Source of the DNA: Streptococcus oralis
Lineage (GTDB): Bacteria > Bacillota > Bacilli > Lactobacillales > Streptococcaceae
Length of the DNA stretch: 64,000 nt
Direction: 5' to 3'
Assembly: GCF_004127215.1 (NCBI RefSeq)
Contig: NZ_QEWJ01000001.1
Span: forward strand, 434,001 to 498,000
Position numbers and translations under genes: made by a program
Shown here: positions 9,519 to 18,179 of the stretch, one piece after another
Numbering within the stretch: the stretch's first letter is position 1
How the letters are laid out: the number at the start of each line of letters is the position of its first letter
Notes under the pieces: generated by a model
The model's database searches: none
The model's input: the letters and a program-made list of their open reading frames with translations, nothing else
What the model was told of the DNA's origin: nothing

Positions 9519-11141
9519 TTATGATAATTTAAATCGTGCTCGCAAGCGTTCTGCCTTCGATTTCCCGATTACTTTATCCAACAAGCAAATAGCTAGACTC
9601 ATGAAGCCATAGAGGGCTCCACCTATACCGCCTATAAGAGCAACATATAGGAAGCTCCACAAACGTCCTGTTGGTTGGAAGAAAAATCCTAAAATCCACT
9701 GTAGGAAACCAACTAAGATAAACATGACTATTGTCAAAATCGTAATTAAAATTGTCCGCTTCAAGATAATCTTTCGACGAGCACCCGTTACCTGGCAGAT
9801 ATCTCGGTACATCAAGACATTCGGAATGATCAAGCCGATAGTCGTTGAAATCAAGGGACCGTAGCTGTGGAAAATAGCAATACTTGGCAATTGCAAGACG
9901 ATCTTAGCAATGGAACCATAGATAAAGTAAAGAACTGCCTTGCGGTTTCGGAACATGGCCTGAAGCATAGGAGACAAGACCATATACAAGCCTAAAATAG
10001 TAGACTGTAAAACCGCAAAGACAAACAAGCCCATGGCCAGACTATCTGGCTTACCATAAAAGACTGTATAGAGAGGCTCACCCACCATGACGACTCCAAC
10101 TGTTGCTGGTAATAGAAACATAAAGAGCATGGTCATACTATCTTGGACAAGACGAGCAGCAGCTCTCAAATCACCTTTGACATAATTTTCCGTCAAAAGT
10201 GGCAAACCAACACTTCCAATCGAGACACCGACAGAAATCAAAATCATAGTAATTTTATTAGGGTTGGCAGAGAAATAAGAAAACATGACAACCAAGTCTT
10301 CATTGCTGTAGTTGGTAAACCAGGTCATGCTATTGATGAAGGTCATCTGGTCTAAAATCTGGAAGAGCTGGATGGCTGATCCTGTAAGGATAAAGGGAAT
10401 GGCTTCCTTGATGGTATCAACTAAAAGTCGCTTGCTATTGATCTTGTCCCGTGTTTCAAATACCTTTTGAAGCAGTCCCTCCTTGGAAAGAAAATAAATC
10501 AAGACTGCAAAACTAGCCACCATCCCCACAAAAGCTGCAAAGGTCGACTGGGTAACTGCTGATAGGTAGTTACCAGACCCCATCTTCATAATGAAGAAGG
10601 TCGCCAGCAACATCCAGATAACACGGATCACCTGCTCCGCGATTTGACTCATAGCATAGGGCTTAAGGTTGTTCATCCCTTGGAAGAAGCCTCTGATGAC
10701 ACTCATAGACGGGAATATCAAGACCGCCCAAGCCAAGCTCTGCATGATGGGTATCAAATCTTTTCCTACACCGGACAAATCTGCCAACCAAGGAGAAAAG
10801 AGATACAAGACCAAGGCAAAGACTAGGCCCAAGCCTGTCATAAAGCCTAGGAAACTCCGAATCAAGGCAAAGCTGTGCTCTTCTTCTCGCATGGTATTGT
10901 ACTTGGCTACTTGTTTAGCGACCGCAACTGGGATACCCGCTGTTGAAATCAGCAAGAACCAAGCATAGATATTGTAGCCCATGGTAAAGAGACCATTGGC
11001 TTTGGCTGCATAGGTCCCCATCCAGATATACCAGGGAATAATATAGATAGCACCAAGCAGGCGACTAATAAAGTTACTAGCTGTTAGCCAAGCAGTCCCT
11101 CGCAACATCTGGGCTTGCTGGTGATTGTTTTCGTTAGACAT
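9519..11141 (-). CDS. murJ: Lipid II flippase MurJ / polysaccharide biosynthesis (MOP) family membrane protein
   Basis: A 540-aa multidrug/oligosaccharidyl-lipid/polysaccharide family protein with about 14 predicted membrane segments, probably flipping lipid II across the membrane. It opens SNENNHQQAQMLRGTAWLTA and carries SNFISRLLGAIYIIPW in the first helix region. I placed the start at the ATG at 11139-11141, preceded by GAGGAAG, rather than the upstream TTG. It is divergent from murE, with 106 bp between the two starts. The YtgP name is used for the same family. Assignment to MurJ rests on family resemblance and the murE neighbourhood. Confidence 0.85.
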   Translation of the reverse strand: MSNENNHQQAQMLRGTAWLTASNFISRLLGAIYIIPWYIWMGTYAAKANGLFTMGYNIYAWFLLISTAGIPVAVAKQVAKYNTMREEEHSFALIRSFLGFMTGLGLVFALVLYLFSPWLADLSGVGKDLIPIMQSLAWAVLIFPSMSVIRGFFQGMNNLKPYAMSQIAEQVIRVIWMLLATFFIMKMGSGNYLSAVTQSTFAAFVGMVASFAVLIYFLSKEGLLQKVFETRDKINSKRLLVDTIKEAIPFILTGSAIQLFQILDQMTFINSMTWFTNYSNEDLVVMFSYFSANPNKITMILISVGVSIGSVGLPLLTENYVKGDLRAAARLVQDSMTMLFMFLLPATVGVVMVGEPLYTVFYGKPDSLAMGLFVFAVLQSTILGLYMVLSPMLQAMFRNRKAVLYFIYGSIAKIVLQLPSIAIFHSYGPLISTTIGLIIPNVLMYRDICQVTGARRKIILKRTILITILTIVMFILVGFLQWILGFFFQPTGRLWSFLYVALIGGIGGALYGFMSLAICLLDKVIGKSKAERLRARFKLS

Positions 11142-11211
11142 AGCTTCCTCATTCAATTTTGATAACTAGGACAAAGTTCCTTATCTTCCATTATAAACTT
11201 TTCCTTGTTAC

Positions 11212-11240
11212 TTGTAAAATTCGGGCTTGAAGTTTATAAT
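11212..11240 (+). promoter_or_regulatory. murE promoter giving a leaderless transcript
   Basis: TTGTAA (11212-11217) and TATAAT (11235-11240) are spaced by 17 bp. The -10 ends 7 nt before the murE ATG at 11248, so transcription would start at or next to the A of ATG. No Shine-Dalgarno sequence is present. Confidence 0.75.
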
Positions 11241-11247
11241 AGAAAGT

Positions 11248-12693
11248 ATGATTAAGATTGAAAATGTATTAGATGTTTTAAAGAAAGATGGCCTTTTTCG
11301 CGAGATTATCGACCAAGGACACTACCACTACAACTACAGTAAAGTTGTTTTTGACAGCATCAGTTACGACAGCCGGAAAGTAAAAGAGGGCACTCTTTTT
11401 TTTGCAAAAGGTGCTGCCTTTAAAAAAGAATACCTTCTTTCTGCTATAACTCAGGGATTAGCCTGGTATGTAGCTGAAAAGGACTACGAAGTCGGTATCC
11501 CTGTTATCATTGTGAACGATATCAAGAAAGCCATGAGTTTGATTGCTATGGAATTTTATGGTAATCCCCAAGAGAAACTCAAAATTCTCGCCTTCACAGG
11601 GACCAAGGGTAAGACAACAGCAGCTTACTTTTCATACAACATCCTATCTCAACGCTACCCAACAGCCCTTTTGTCAACTATGAACACAACTCTAGATGGC
11701 AAGACCTTCTTTAAATCTTCCTTTTCAACACCTGAAAATATCGATCTTTTCGACATGATGGCTCAGGCTGTTAAAAATGGTAGAACCCATCTCGTAATGG
11801 AAGTCTCTAGTCAAGCCTATCTAGTCCATCGAGTCTATGGTCTGACCTTTGATGTAGGAGTCTTTCTTAACATCACTCCTGACCACATCGGTCCGATTGA
11901 GCATCCGACTTTTGAAGATTACTTCTACCACAAACGTCTCTTGATGAAAAATAGCCGAGCAGTTGTCATTAACAGCGACATGGACCACTTCTCTGTACTG
12001 AAAGAACAAGTGGAACAACAAGAGCATGACTTCTATGGTAGTAAGTCTGGCAACCAAATCGAGAATTCCAAAGCCTTTAGCTTTTCAGCTACAGGAAAAC
12101 TCGCTGGCGATTATGATATTCAGCTAATTGGCCACTTTAACCAAGAAAACGCAGTTGCTGCTGGACTTGCCTGCCTTCGTCTAGGTGCTAGTCTAGAGGA
12201 CATCAAAAAAGGAATTGCTACAACCCGAGTTCCTGGACGCATGGAAGTCCTCACACAGAAAAATGGAGCTAAGGTTTTCATTGACTATGCCCACAACGGG
12301 GACAGTCTGAAAAAACTCATCAATGTGGTTGAAACTCATCAAACTGGAAAAATCGCTCTGGTTCTCGGTTCTACTGGAAACAAGGGGGAAAGTCGTCGCA
12401 AAGACTTTGGTCTCCTCCTCAATCAACACCCTGAGATTCAAGTCTTTCTCACAGCCGACGACCCCAACTATGAAGATCCAATGGAGATTGCAGAGGAAAT
12501 CAGTAGCTATATCAGCCATCCTGTTGAAAAGATTACCGATCGCGAACAAGCCATCAAGGCGGCAATGGCCATTACAGACCAAGAACTCGATGCCGTGATT
12601 ATTGCAGGTAAGGGAGCTGACTGCTACCAGATCGTCAATGGAGTGAAAGAATCCTACCCTGGAGATGCAGCCGTTGCAGAACGTTACCTATAA
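11248..12693 (+). CDS. murE: UDP-N-acetylmuramoyl-L-alanyl-D-glutamate--L-lysine ligase MurE
   Basis: A 481-aa cytoplasmic Mur ligase that adds L-lysine to the peptidoglycan stem. The ATP loop GTKGKTT is near residue 118. DDPNYEDP near the C-terminus replaces the DNPR motif of meso-diaminopimelate enzymes, which indicates lysine specificity. The start is the ATG at 11248 (MIKIENVL), matching the pneumococcal protein from memory; an earlier ATG would fall upstream of the -10 box. The gene is alone on the plus strand between murJ and csbD and has its own promoter and terminator. Its mRNA appears leaderless. Confidence 0.95.
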   Translation: MIKIENVLDVLKKDGLFREIIDQGHYHYNYSKVVFDSISYDSRKVKEGTLFFAKGAAFKKEYLLSAITQGLAWYVAEKDYEVGIPVIIVNDIKKAMSLIAMEFYGNPQEKLKILAFTGTKGKTTAAYFSYNILSQRYPTALLSTMNTTLDGKTFFKSSFSTPENIDLFDMMAQAVKNGRTHLVMEVSSQAYLVHRVYGLTFDVGVFLNITPDHIGPIEHPTFEDYFYHKRLLMKNSRAVVINSDMDHFSVLKEQVEQQEHDFYGSKSGNQIENSKAFSFSATGKLAGDYDIQLIGHFNQENAVAAGLACLRLGASLEDIKKGIATTRVPGRMEVLTQKNGAKVFIDYAHNGDSLKKLINVVETHQTGKIALVLGSTGNKGESRRKDFGLLLNQHPEIQVFLTADDPNYEDPMEIAEEISSYISHPVEKITDREQAIKAAMAITDQELDAVIIAGKGADCYQIVNGVKESYPGDAAVAERYL

Positions 12694-12697
12694 AATC

Positions 12698-12729
12698 AAA
12701 AAATCAGGGGAAGTCCTCCCTTGATTTTT
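12698..12729. terminator. Bidirectional terminator between murE and csbD
   Basis: AAATCAGGGG and CCTCCCTTGATTT pair around a short loop, with A and T runs on both sides. It sits between convergent murE and the csbD-like gene and can serve both. Confidence 0.8.
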
Positions 12730-12930
12730 TTAGTCTTCTTTCTTAAATGAGTTTTTAAGACCTTCAACGGCACCTTCTACAGCACCCTTAGCATCTTCAA
12801 CAACTTCTTTTGCTTTGGCAACTGTTTTTTCTACAGCACCTTCTGCTTCTGTTTTGCTATCACCAGTAACCTTACCAAATCCTTCTTTGATAGCACCAGT
12901 TGCTTGTTCCAATTTATTTTCAAGTGACAT
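12730..12930 (-). CDS. CsbD-family small stress protein
   Basis: A 66-aa hydrophilic Ala/Glu/Lys-rich protein with the CsbD-like pattern: [17 protein letters not shown] at the start, then repeated [18 protein letters not shown] heptad-like segments. CsbD proteins are induced by general stress in other Firmicutes, and their biochemical role is unknown. AAAGGAG precedes the ATG, and the terminator shared with murE follows directly. Confidence 0.85.
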   Translation of the reverse strand: MSLENKLEQATGAIKEGFGKVTGDSKTEAEGAVEKTVAKAKEVVEDAKGAVEGAVEGLKNSFKKED

Positions 12931-13032
12931 AGCTCTGTCTCCTTTTTGTTTTAATACGATAATGGTTATCGCTTACATTCAGTTTATGCTTATTCTTTAG
13001 TAAAGTCAAACAATCTGCTCAAAAGCAAACAA

Positions 13033-13683
13033 TTAAGGCAAATAGAAAGACAAGCATTCCTTGTCAAAATCAACAGCCAACTCATATTTCCCTTCTTCGT
13101 TTTGAACAATATAACCCAAGACGACTAAACTGTCCACAAAGATATCACGCCGTTTCTGCATGAGCTGATCCTTTTTGAGGAATTTGAGTAAAAAAGTCGT
13201 CATGTACTTGAGGGCATACTCTGGATTGACATCTCCCAAAATGGCATAGAGTTCCTGCTGTTTTTCTGTCAAAGGATATTGATTCTTTACCTTGTAGAAA
13301 TAATTAGACAGGGTCATTTTTTCTCTGGCAAAATCCGTAGATTCGACTAAAATGGCTGCATTGGTTTGATTGCGCAATTCCGTCTCAAAAGTCTTCTCTA
13401 ACAAGGCTTGATAGACTGGACTATCCTCTCTGACAAAAATCTCTTGGTCAAGGGATAGATTGTCTATCGATTCTAGAAAAGGGAGATTGAGAAAATATCG
13501 TTTGTTTTCCCTTAGGATCAAGCCTGCCTTAATATACTCTTCCATGAGTTTATCAACTGCCACATCTGGAAACTGAGCCTTGATTTCTCGGAGGATTACA
13601 TCATCATGCTGGTCCAGATAGTCCACCAAATCTATAAAAAATGGCTGTCGAGTCAAACGAGAGGGATTAAAAATCTGAATCAT
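13033..13683 (-). CDS. DUF1803-type uncharacterised protein
   Basis: A 216-aa soluble protein without signal or membrane segments, beginning MIQIFNPSRLTRQPFFIDLV. It resembles the streptococcal DUF1803 family as I remember it, which has no known function. Its start overlaps the end of the upstream hydrolase gene by 17 bp, so the two are probably translationally coupled. Confidence 0.75.
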   Translation of the reverse strand: MIQIFNPSRLTRQPFFIDLVDYLDQHDDVILREIKAQFPDVAVDKLMEEYIKAGLILRENKRYFLNLPFLESIDNLSLDQEIFVREDSPVYQALLEKTFETELRNQTNAAILVESTDFAREKMTLSNYFYKVKNQYPLTEKQQELYAILGDVNPEYALKYMTTFLLKFLKKDQLMQKRRDIFVDSLVVLGYIVQNEEGKYELAVDFDKECLSFYLP

Positions 13684-14179
13684 GAAGATTCCTTTCTTTA
13701 CATTCTAAAAGAGGAGATGCTGCTAACTGACTGGGATTAGTCCCCGGCTGGTTCAGAGGCACAGGAAGTTCGAGTTTCCTGTAATATTCCCTCCAGAAAT
13801 CACTAATCTCCTGCTCCCCGTCCCCAAATTGCATCGGAATCGTCTCAAAAATAGGCAGGATTTCTGCGATGTACTGGGAGCAGTAAAAGCCATCCCCATT
13901 GGGATAAAAAGAGCTATTATAAGGAGCTCCTAGATGCTTGTAAGCCTTCTCCTTCACCAAGTCAGCTTCCATCTCTGGATAGACATAAAGGTCGTAGAGA
14001 TGAGTCGGTTCAAAAAAATCAGCTGGTTCTTGACAGATAACACCTGCTTGCCCACTAGCATGGAAAATCAAACCATCCAAAAAGATGGCTACATGACTAT
14101 AGTTCCCAGTAGAAGCCTGGATGGCCTGCCCCATATCTGAAAGGTCCTTCACAAAAATCAAATAGCCATTTTCTAACAT
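13667..14179 (-). CDS. YiiX/YebB-like NlpC/P60-type cysteine hydrolase
   Basis: A 170-aa protein with the permuted papain-like layout: the probable catalytic His is in NYSHVAIF (near residue 30) and the Cys in FYCSQYIAE (near 100). Relatives cleave amide, ester or lipid bonds; the substrate here is unknown. There is no signal peptide, so it is probably intracellular. It overlaps the DUF1803 gene downstream and is not far from ppaC on the same strand. Confidence 0.75.
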   Translation of the reverse strand: MLENGYLIFVKDLSDMGQAIQASTGNYSHVAIFLDGLIFHASGQAGVICQEPADFFEPTHLYDLYVYPEMEADLVKEKAYKHLGAPYNSSFYPNGDGFYCSQYIAEILPIFETIPMQFGDGEQEISDFWREYYRKLELPVPLNQPGTNPSQLAASPLLECKERNLHDSDF

Positions 14180-14192
14180 CTTTCTCTCCTAG

Positions 14193-14216
14193 AAAAAAAG
14201 GAGCCGAGACTCCTTT
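14193..14216 (-). terminator. Terminator after ppaC
   Basis: AAAGGAG pairs with CTCCTTT, followed by a T run on the minus strand. A second hairpin (TGGAAAC/GTTTCCA) is at 14224-14241. Confidence 0.75.
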
Positions 14217-14264
14217 AGCTATATGGAAACAAGTGTTTCCACATTTCAATCATCACTCAGGCTA

Positions 14265-15200
14265 TTAGCCATTAAAGCTTTCAGTCAACTGTGGCACCAC
14301 TTGTTTCTTACGTGAAACGGCACCTGGAAGGAAGGCATGGTTGTTTTCAAGTTTAAAGTTGAAGGCAGCTTCAACCTTGTCCATGTTTGATCCAAGAGCC
14401 AAAATTTCTGAGTTTGAGTTCACAATATCTGTAATCATCAAAACAAAATCTGAGTAGCCGTTTGCTGCGTTGGCAGCTTGCATTGCAGCTTCGATTTCAG
14501 CTTGGCGTTCCAAGACTTCAGCAATGTCAACTGTGTTTACTTGGGCAACACGGACCTTATTTCCGTTGAGTTCAAAAGTCTTAGCGTCGATATCAATCAA
14601 TTCTTCAGCAGATTTACTAGCCAAGTTTGTACCAGCTTTCAGCATCGCGAGGCCGTACTCTTCCAAGTTCACACCTGCTAATTCTGCCAATTCAGGAGCA
14701 ATAACCTTATCTGTTGGGTGCGTTGTTGGTGATTTCAAAAGAAGGGTATCTGAAATCAAACCCGAAAGCATCAAACCTGCAATCTCTTTAGGAACTGCTA
14801 CACCATGTTCTTTGAACATGCGGTAAACAATAGATGAAGCTGATCCAACTGGTTCCAAACGCATGTAGAGCGGACTTGCAGTTTCAAAGTTAGCCACACG
14901 GTGGTGATCCACTACTCCGTAAACTTCTACTTCAGCGATATCTGACACTGATTGTTGGAATTCATTGTGGTCAGTCAAGATAACTTGCTCTGCACCTTCT
15001 GCTTTAGCAGATGTGATGACGCGTGGTGCTTCTACACCAAAATAGTTCAACACAAAGGCTGTTTCTTCGTTTGGAGTACCGAGAGCAACCGCTTCTGTGT
15101 CCAATCCATAAGCTTCTTTTGCAAGGTAAGCAAAGGCTACAGATGACCCGATGGCATCTGAGTCTGGATTTTGGTGACCAAATACTAGAATCTTAGACAT
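14265..15200 (-). CDS. ppaC: Manganese-dependent inorganic pyrophosphatase (DHH family)
   Basis: A 311-aa cytoplasmic family II pyrophosphatase that hydrolyses PPi and so pulls biosynthetic reactions forward. Metal-binding motifs are visible: HQNPDSDA (near residue 9), LTDHNE and VVDHHRV (the DHH signature). The C-terminal DHHA2 part ends with the substrate-binding SRKKQVVP. Length is as expected for the family. It is a single-gene unit with RBS AGAGG and its own terminator. Confidence 0.95.
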   Translation of the reverse strand: MSKILVFGHQNPDSDAIGSSVAFAYLAKEAYGLDTEAVALGTPNEETAFVLNYFGVEAPRVITSAKAEGAEQVILTDHNEFQQSVSDIAEVEVYGVVDHHRVANFETASPLYMRLEPVGSASSIVYRMFKEHGVAVPKEIAGLMLSGLISDTLLLKSPTTHPTDKVIAPELAELAGVNLEEYGLAMLKAGTNLASKSAEELIDIDAKTFELNGNKVRVAQVNTVDIAEVLERQAEIEAAMQAANAANGYSDFVLMITDIVNSNSEILALGSNMDKVEAAFNFKLENNHAFLPGAVSRKKQVVPQLTESFNG

Positions 15201-15252
15201 GATAATACCTCTTTAAATTTATTCATCTTATTGTAGCACTTTTTTCCTCTTT

Positions 15253-15285
15253 TGACAAAAGTAAGAGGAGCCAAAAGACTCCTCG
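15253..15285 (-). terminator. Terminator after the first GIY-YIG copy
   Basis: GAGGAG and CTCCTC form a stem with an 8-nt loop, followed on the minus strand by TTACTTTTG. It lies directly at the stop of the first GIY-YIG gene. Confidence 0.65.
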
Positions 15286-15570
15286 TTAGACATCAATATG
15301 GTTGACTAGATTTTTATCTTGATTTTCGGATAAAAATCGTTCTTTCTGTGGACGTTTCTTTCGTTTGAGGAGAGCTTCGGCAGACATGGCTTCTTCCTTA
15401 CTGGCAAAACCCTCTACATAGATGAGTTTGACTGGCAAGCGAGCTCGGGTATACTTGGCCCCCTTACCACTATTATGAACGGCAAGACGTTTCTTCACAT
15501 CTGTCGTATAACCAGTATAGTAAGAACCGTCACGGCACTCCACCACGTACATATAAGCCTTATGATCCAT
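15286..15570 (-). CDS. GIY-YIG domain protein, YazA/UPF0213-like, copy 1
   Basis: A 94-aa single-domain GIY-YIG nuclease-fold protein: [17 protein letters not shown] gives the paired Tyr signature, followed by KKRLAVHN and [12 protein letters not shown]. The function of these UPF0213 proteins is unclear; structure-specific DNA cutting is suspected from the fold. The start is the internal ATG at 15568-15570, overlapping the truncated methyltransferase by 11 bp exactly as in copy 2. It differs from copy 2 at very few residues apart from the C-terminus. It belongs to a segmental duplication, so it may be redundant. Confidence 0.8.
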   Translation of the reverse strand: MDHKAYMYVVECRDGSYYTGYTTDVKKRLAVHNSGKGAKYTRARLPVKLIYVEGFASKEEAMSAEALLKRKKRPQKERFLSENQDKNLVNHIDV

Positions 15571-15925
15571 AGTAAATCTCTTGAATTTCTGGCGTATAGG
15601 AACCATCATCATTGTGAACAATGAGCGATGGTAAGACCTTGAAGCCACTCGTCGATCCATCCTTTATAGCCTCAATTAAGAGCATATTTGCTTCCTTTTC
15701 TCGTTTAGGATAGACAAATTGCAGGCGCTTAGGTGCTAAATTGTGGCGTTGAAGCATGTCTAGAATATCCAAAAGGCGATCTGGACGATGAACCATGGCC
15801 AAACGCCTATTAGACTTGAGAATACTCTGAGCACTTCGGCAGATTTCTTCTAGGTTAGTCGCGATTTCGTGTCTTGCTAGGAGGTAGTGTTCACTCTCGT
15901 TCAGATTAGAATTTGGATCCACCTT
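15294..15925. repeat. Segmental duplication, copy 1 (copy 2 at 16775-17406)
   Basis: Every landmark compared between the two copies shows a constant offset of 1481 bp, so they align without gaps over about 630 bp and differ only by scattered substitutions. Each carries the 3' part of trmN6 plus the GIY-YIG gene. Homology ends sharply at 15925/17406, inside trmN6 in copy 2 and against relE sequence in copy 1. Confidence 0.9.
15560..15924 (-). pseudogene. Truncated trmN6-like methyltransferase (C-terminal 120 residues only)
   Basis: This frame reproduces the last 120 residues of the intact trmN6 at 17041-17787 with about five substitutions. It lacks the first half, including the SAM-binding region and the catalytic NPPY motif. 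The only possible start is a GTG at the duplication edge. The upstream sequence changes abruptly into the start of a relE-like toxin. It is a duplication remnant and unlikely to be active. Confidence 0.85.
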
Positions 15926-15969
15926 TTAATTTGCTTCTGCGCTCTTTTAGAATAGTGAACATGATACAT
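15925..15969 (-). pseudogene. RelE-like toxin, only the first 15 codons remain
   Basis: One base after the antitoxin stop, an ATG opens MYHVHYSKRAQKQIK, which has the look of a RelE/ParE-type toxin N-terminus. At 15925 the sequence switches to the duplicated trmN6 segment, and the frame ends in TGA at 15901 after a few foreign codons. The one-base spacing is typical of translationally coupled antitoxin-toxin pairs. Toxin activity would be lost. Confidence 0.65.
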
Positions 15970-15970
15970 A

Positions 15971-16192
15971 CTACAATCCTAATTCTTTCTTAAAATCAGC
16001 ATGTGAAATCGTTTCAGGCTCTTCCTGGTAATCTTTATAAGCCTGATAATAGAGTTTTAAGTCATATTCGTCCTCTATGGTACGTTTGAGTGACTTTTTA
16101 AACAAACTAGAAAGACTTCGACCAGTAAATTGAGCATAACTTTTAAAAAATTCTTCTTCCTCTTGATTTAATCTAACTGTCACTGTACTCAT
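15971..16192 (-). CDS. RelB/DUF6290-type ribbon-helix-helix antitoxin
   Basis: A 73-aa protein starting MSTVTVRLNQEEEEFFKSYA, the pattern of RHH antitoxins, which dimerise to bind their own promoter and block the partner toxin with the C-terminal tail. I use the ATG at 16190-16192, which matches the family start; a longer frame begins upstream. The paired toxin is truncated after about 15 codons, so this is an orphan antitoxin. It could still repress its own promoter or neutralise a related RelE encoded elsewhere. Confidence 0.75.
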   Translation of the reverse strand: MSTVTVRLNQEEEEFFKSYAQFTGRSLSSLFKKSLKRTIEDEYDLKLYYQAYKDYQEEPETISHADFKKELGL

Positions 16193-16256
16193 TTGTTTTC
16201 TACTTATCTTTTGTATTACATTGTAGCACAAAAAAGATAATTCATGTCAAATAAAA

Positions 16257-16670
16257 CTATTTCAGCAACTTAGATAAAGTCGAACTTAGCATCATACATC
16301 CCTTCCAGCCCCAATATATCCTATGTTTATGAATCAAGCCTTCCTCAATTTCCATGACCTCAAGAATATCAATTTGTTCTCCATTATCTGTTATCCTTGG
16401 ATACTCCCACATTAAAATGTCTCCATTCGTTAGATATTCACCCGTTCGGAACCACTTCACGAGTTCATTAGGACGACGTTTGGTACCTTCTTCTAAAAAA
16501 TGACGAATAGCAGTTTTCCCTTCCAAAGCGCCGTTTGTTGTATCTAGAATAGCTGGCACTAAAGGGCTTTCAAAAATAGCGTCCTCTGCATATAATGAAA
16601 TCAATGCTTCTGTATCTCTTCCCTTAGCATATTCATGCCATTTTTCATAAATTTCTTGAATAGTATTCAT
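16257..16670 (-). CDS. NTF2-like / SnoaL-family protein
   Basis: A 137-aa protein with features of the NTF2-like alpha+beta barrel: an N-terminal helix (IQEIYEKWHEYAKGRD), then LISLYAEDAIFESP and a WEYPRIT...ILEVMEIEEGLIHKHRIYWG strand pattern. Such proteins may be isomerases, small-molecule binders or subunits of larger enzymes; nothing here shows which. The start is the ATG at 16668-16670 with GAGGTG six bases upstream. It lies between the two copies of the duplication, next to the antitoxin. Confidence 0.7.
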   Translation of the reverse strand: MNTIQEIYEKWHEYAKGRDTEALISLYAEDAIFESPLVPAILDTTNGALEGKTAIRHFLEEGTKRRPNELVKWFRTGEYLTNGDILMWEYPRITDNGEQIDILEVMEIEEGLIHKHRIYWGWKGCMMLSSTLSKLLK

Positions 16671-16702
16671 CTTTATCACCTCAATCCACTTTTTACACTA
16701 GT

Positions 16703-16738
16703 AAAAAAATCGACTAGACTTAGCTAATCGATTTTTTT
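16703..16738 (-). terminator. Terminator after trmN6-GIY-YIG copy 2
   Basis: AAAAAAATCGA and TCGATTTTTTT pair with a 14-nt loop, directly past the stop of the second GIY-YIG gene. Confidence 0.85.
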
Positions 16739-16748
16739 AGACTCTTTA

Positions 16749-17051
16749 TCAACCCACTACAGTTGACAAAGAGCCAATATCGTTAACTAGATTTTTCTCT
16801 TGATTTTCGGATAGAAATCGTTCTTTCTGCGGTCTTTTCTTACGTTTGAGGAGAGCCTCTGCTGACATGGCTTCTTCCTTGCTAGCACAGCCCTCTACAT
16901 AGATGAGTTTGACTGGCAAGCGAGCTCGAGTATATTTGGCTCCCTTTCCACTATTATGAACGGCAAGGCGTTTCTTCACGTCTGTCGTGTAACCAGTATA
17001 GTAAGAACCGTCACGGCACTCCACCACGTACATATAAGCCTTATGATCCAT
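16749..17051 (-). CDS. GIY-YIG domain protein, YazA/UPF0213-like, copy 2
   Basis: A 100-aa GIY-YIG protein, nearly identical to copy 1 but with Cys for Phe in [10 protein letters not shown] and a longer tail ([11 protein letters not shown]). The start codon at 17049-17051 overlaps the end of intact trmN6 by 11 bp, so the two are coupled. This trmN6-GIY-YIG pairing is the normal arrangement and copy 1 the derived one. Confidence 0.87.
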   Translation of the reverse strand: MDHKAYMYVVECRDGSYYTGYTTDVKKRLAVHNSGKGAKYTRARLPVKLIYVEGCASKEEAMSAEALLKRKKRPQKERFLSENQEKNLVNDIGSLSTVVG

Positions 17052-17787
17052 AGTAAATCTCTTGAATTTCTGGCGTATAGGAACCATCATCATTGTGAAC
17101 AATGAGTGGTGGCAAGACCTTGAAGCCACTCGTCGATCCATCCTTGATAGCTTCGATTAAGAGCATATTTGCCTCCTTCTCTCGTTTAGGATAGACAAAT
17201 TGCAGGCGCTTAGGTGCCAAATTGTGACGTTGAAGCATGTCTAGAATATCCAAAAGTCGATCTGGACGATGAACCATAGCCAAACGGCCATTAGACTTGA
17301 GAATACTCTGAGCACTTCGACAGATTTCCTCTAGATTAGTTGTAATTTCATGTCTAGCTAAGAGGTAGTGTTCACTCTCGTTCAGATTGGAATGCGGGTC
17401 CACCTTGAAATAAGGCGGATTGCACAAGATCATATCCACCTTACTTCCCTTAATGTGTGCAGGCATATTTTTCAAATCATCGCAGATAACCTGCATCTGC
17501 TCTTCCAAACCATTCAATTGAACTGAACGCTCAGCCATATCCGCCAAGCGCTCCTGAATCTCCACAGAGAGAATTTTGGCCTTGGTACGACTACTTGCAA
17601 AAAGTCCAACTGCACCATTTCCAGCACAAAAGTCCACAATTAAGCCATTTTTAGGAAAGCGAGGAAAGCGTGACAAGAGAACACTATCCACCGAATAGCT
17701 AAATACTTCTCTATTTTGAATGATCTTGATATCTGTCGAAAAGAGCTGGTTGATGCGCTCTCCTGATTTTAATAATTGTTCTTCCAT
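17041..17787 (-). CDS. trmN6: tRNA1(Val) (adenine37-N6)-methyltransferase-like protein (TrmN6/YfiC family)
   Basis: A 248-aa SAM-dependent methyltransferase. Motif I is [14 protein letters not shown] (near residue 50), followed by an acidic SVEIQERLA, and the N6-adenine catalytic motif CNPPYF is near 122-127. The family methylates A37 of tRNA-Val in E. coli; the streptococcal target is not shown. The start [17 protein letters not shown] and the length fit the family. It overlaps the GIY-YIG gene. Its 3' half is duplicated 1481 bp away. Confidence 0.87.
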   Translation of the reverse strand: MEEQLLKSGERINQLFSTDIKIIQNREVFSYSVDSVLLSRFPRFPKNGLIVDFCAGNGAVGLFASSRTKAKILSVEIQERLADMAERSVQLNGLEEQMQVICDDLKNMPAHIKGSKVDMILCNPPYFKVDPHSNLNESEHYLLARHEITTNLEEICRSAQSILKSNGRLAMVHRPDRLLDILDMLQRHNLAPKRLQFVYPKREKEANMLLIEAIKDGSTSGFKVLPPLIVHNDDGSYTPEIQEIYYGS

Positions 17788-17818
17788 ATATTGATTTTAA
17801 AATACGAAATCTAATAGA

Positions 17819-18178
17819 CTAGTTTTTCTCTTTCAGATTGTTGAGGGCTTCCCTTGTCCAGACAGGCATCATTCGGCTAAGTGGAGCAAAACCGTGCTTG
17901 ATACGGTCATTTGAAAAACGTCTTCGTCTTGGCAGTTGGTGTTTTTCTTCCTCCAGCGTGCGAATAGACAGACTGGCTTTACCTGAAAATTCGTCCAAAT
18001 CAACAACCTGAACTTGCACTTCTTCACCAATTTTCAAAACTTCATAGATATTTTCGATAAATCCTGTCCGAATCTCTGAAATATGGATCAGCCCAATCAC
18101 CCCTGTCTCTAATTCGACAAAGGCACCATAAGGCTGAATTCCTGTAATACGCCCCTTTAGCTTATCACCAATTTTCAT
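17819..18178 (-). CDS. cvfD: S1-domain RNA-binding protein CvfD / GSP13-like
   Basis: A 119-aa protein with one S1 RNA-binding domain at residues 1-75 (KIGDKLKGRITGIQPYGAFVELE, IHISEI) and a basic tail (PRRRRFSN) that may add RNA affinity. GSP13/CvfD homologues act in post-transcriptional stress and virulence control in Firmicutes. The start is the ATG at 18176-18178, 1 bp after the HAD-cyclophilin stop, so the two genes are probably co-transcribed and coupled. Confidence 0.82.
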   Translation of the reverse strand: MKIGDKLKGRITGIQPYGAFVELETGVIGLIHISEIRTGFIENIYEVLKIGEEVQVQVVDLDEFSGKASLSIRTLEEEKHQLPRRRRFSNDRIKHGFAPLSRMMPVWTREALNNLKEKN

Positions 18179-18179
18179 A

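Noticed and set aside
12193-12582. Minus-strand frame of 129 residues inside murE.
   Set aside because: It is antisense to the well-conserved C-terminal part of MurE and is a shadow frame.
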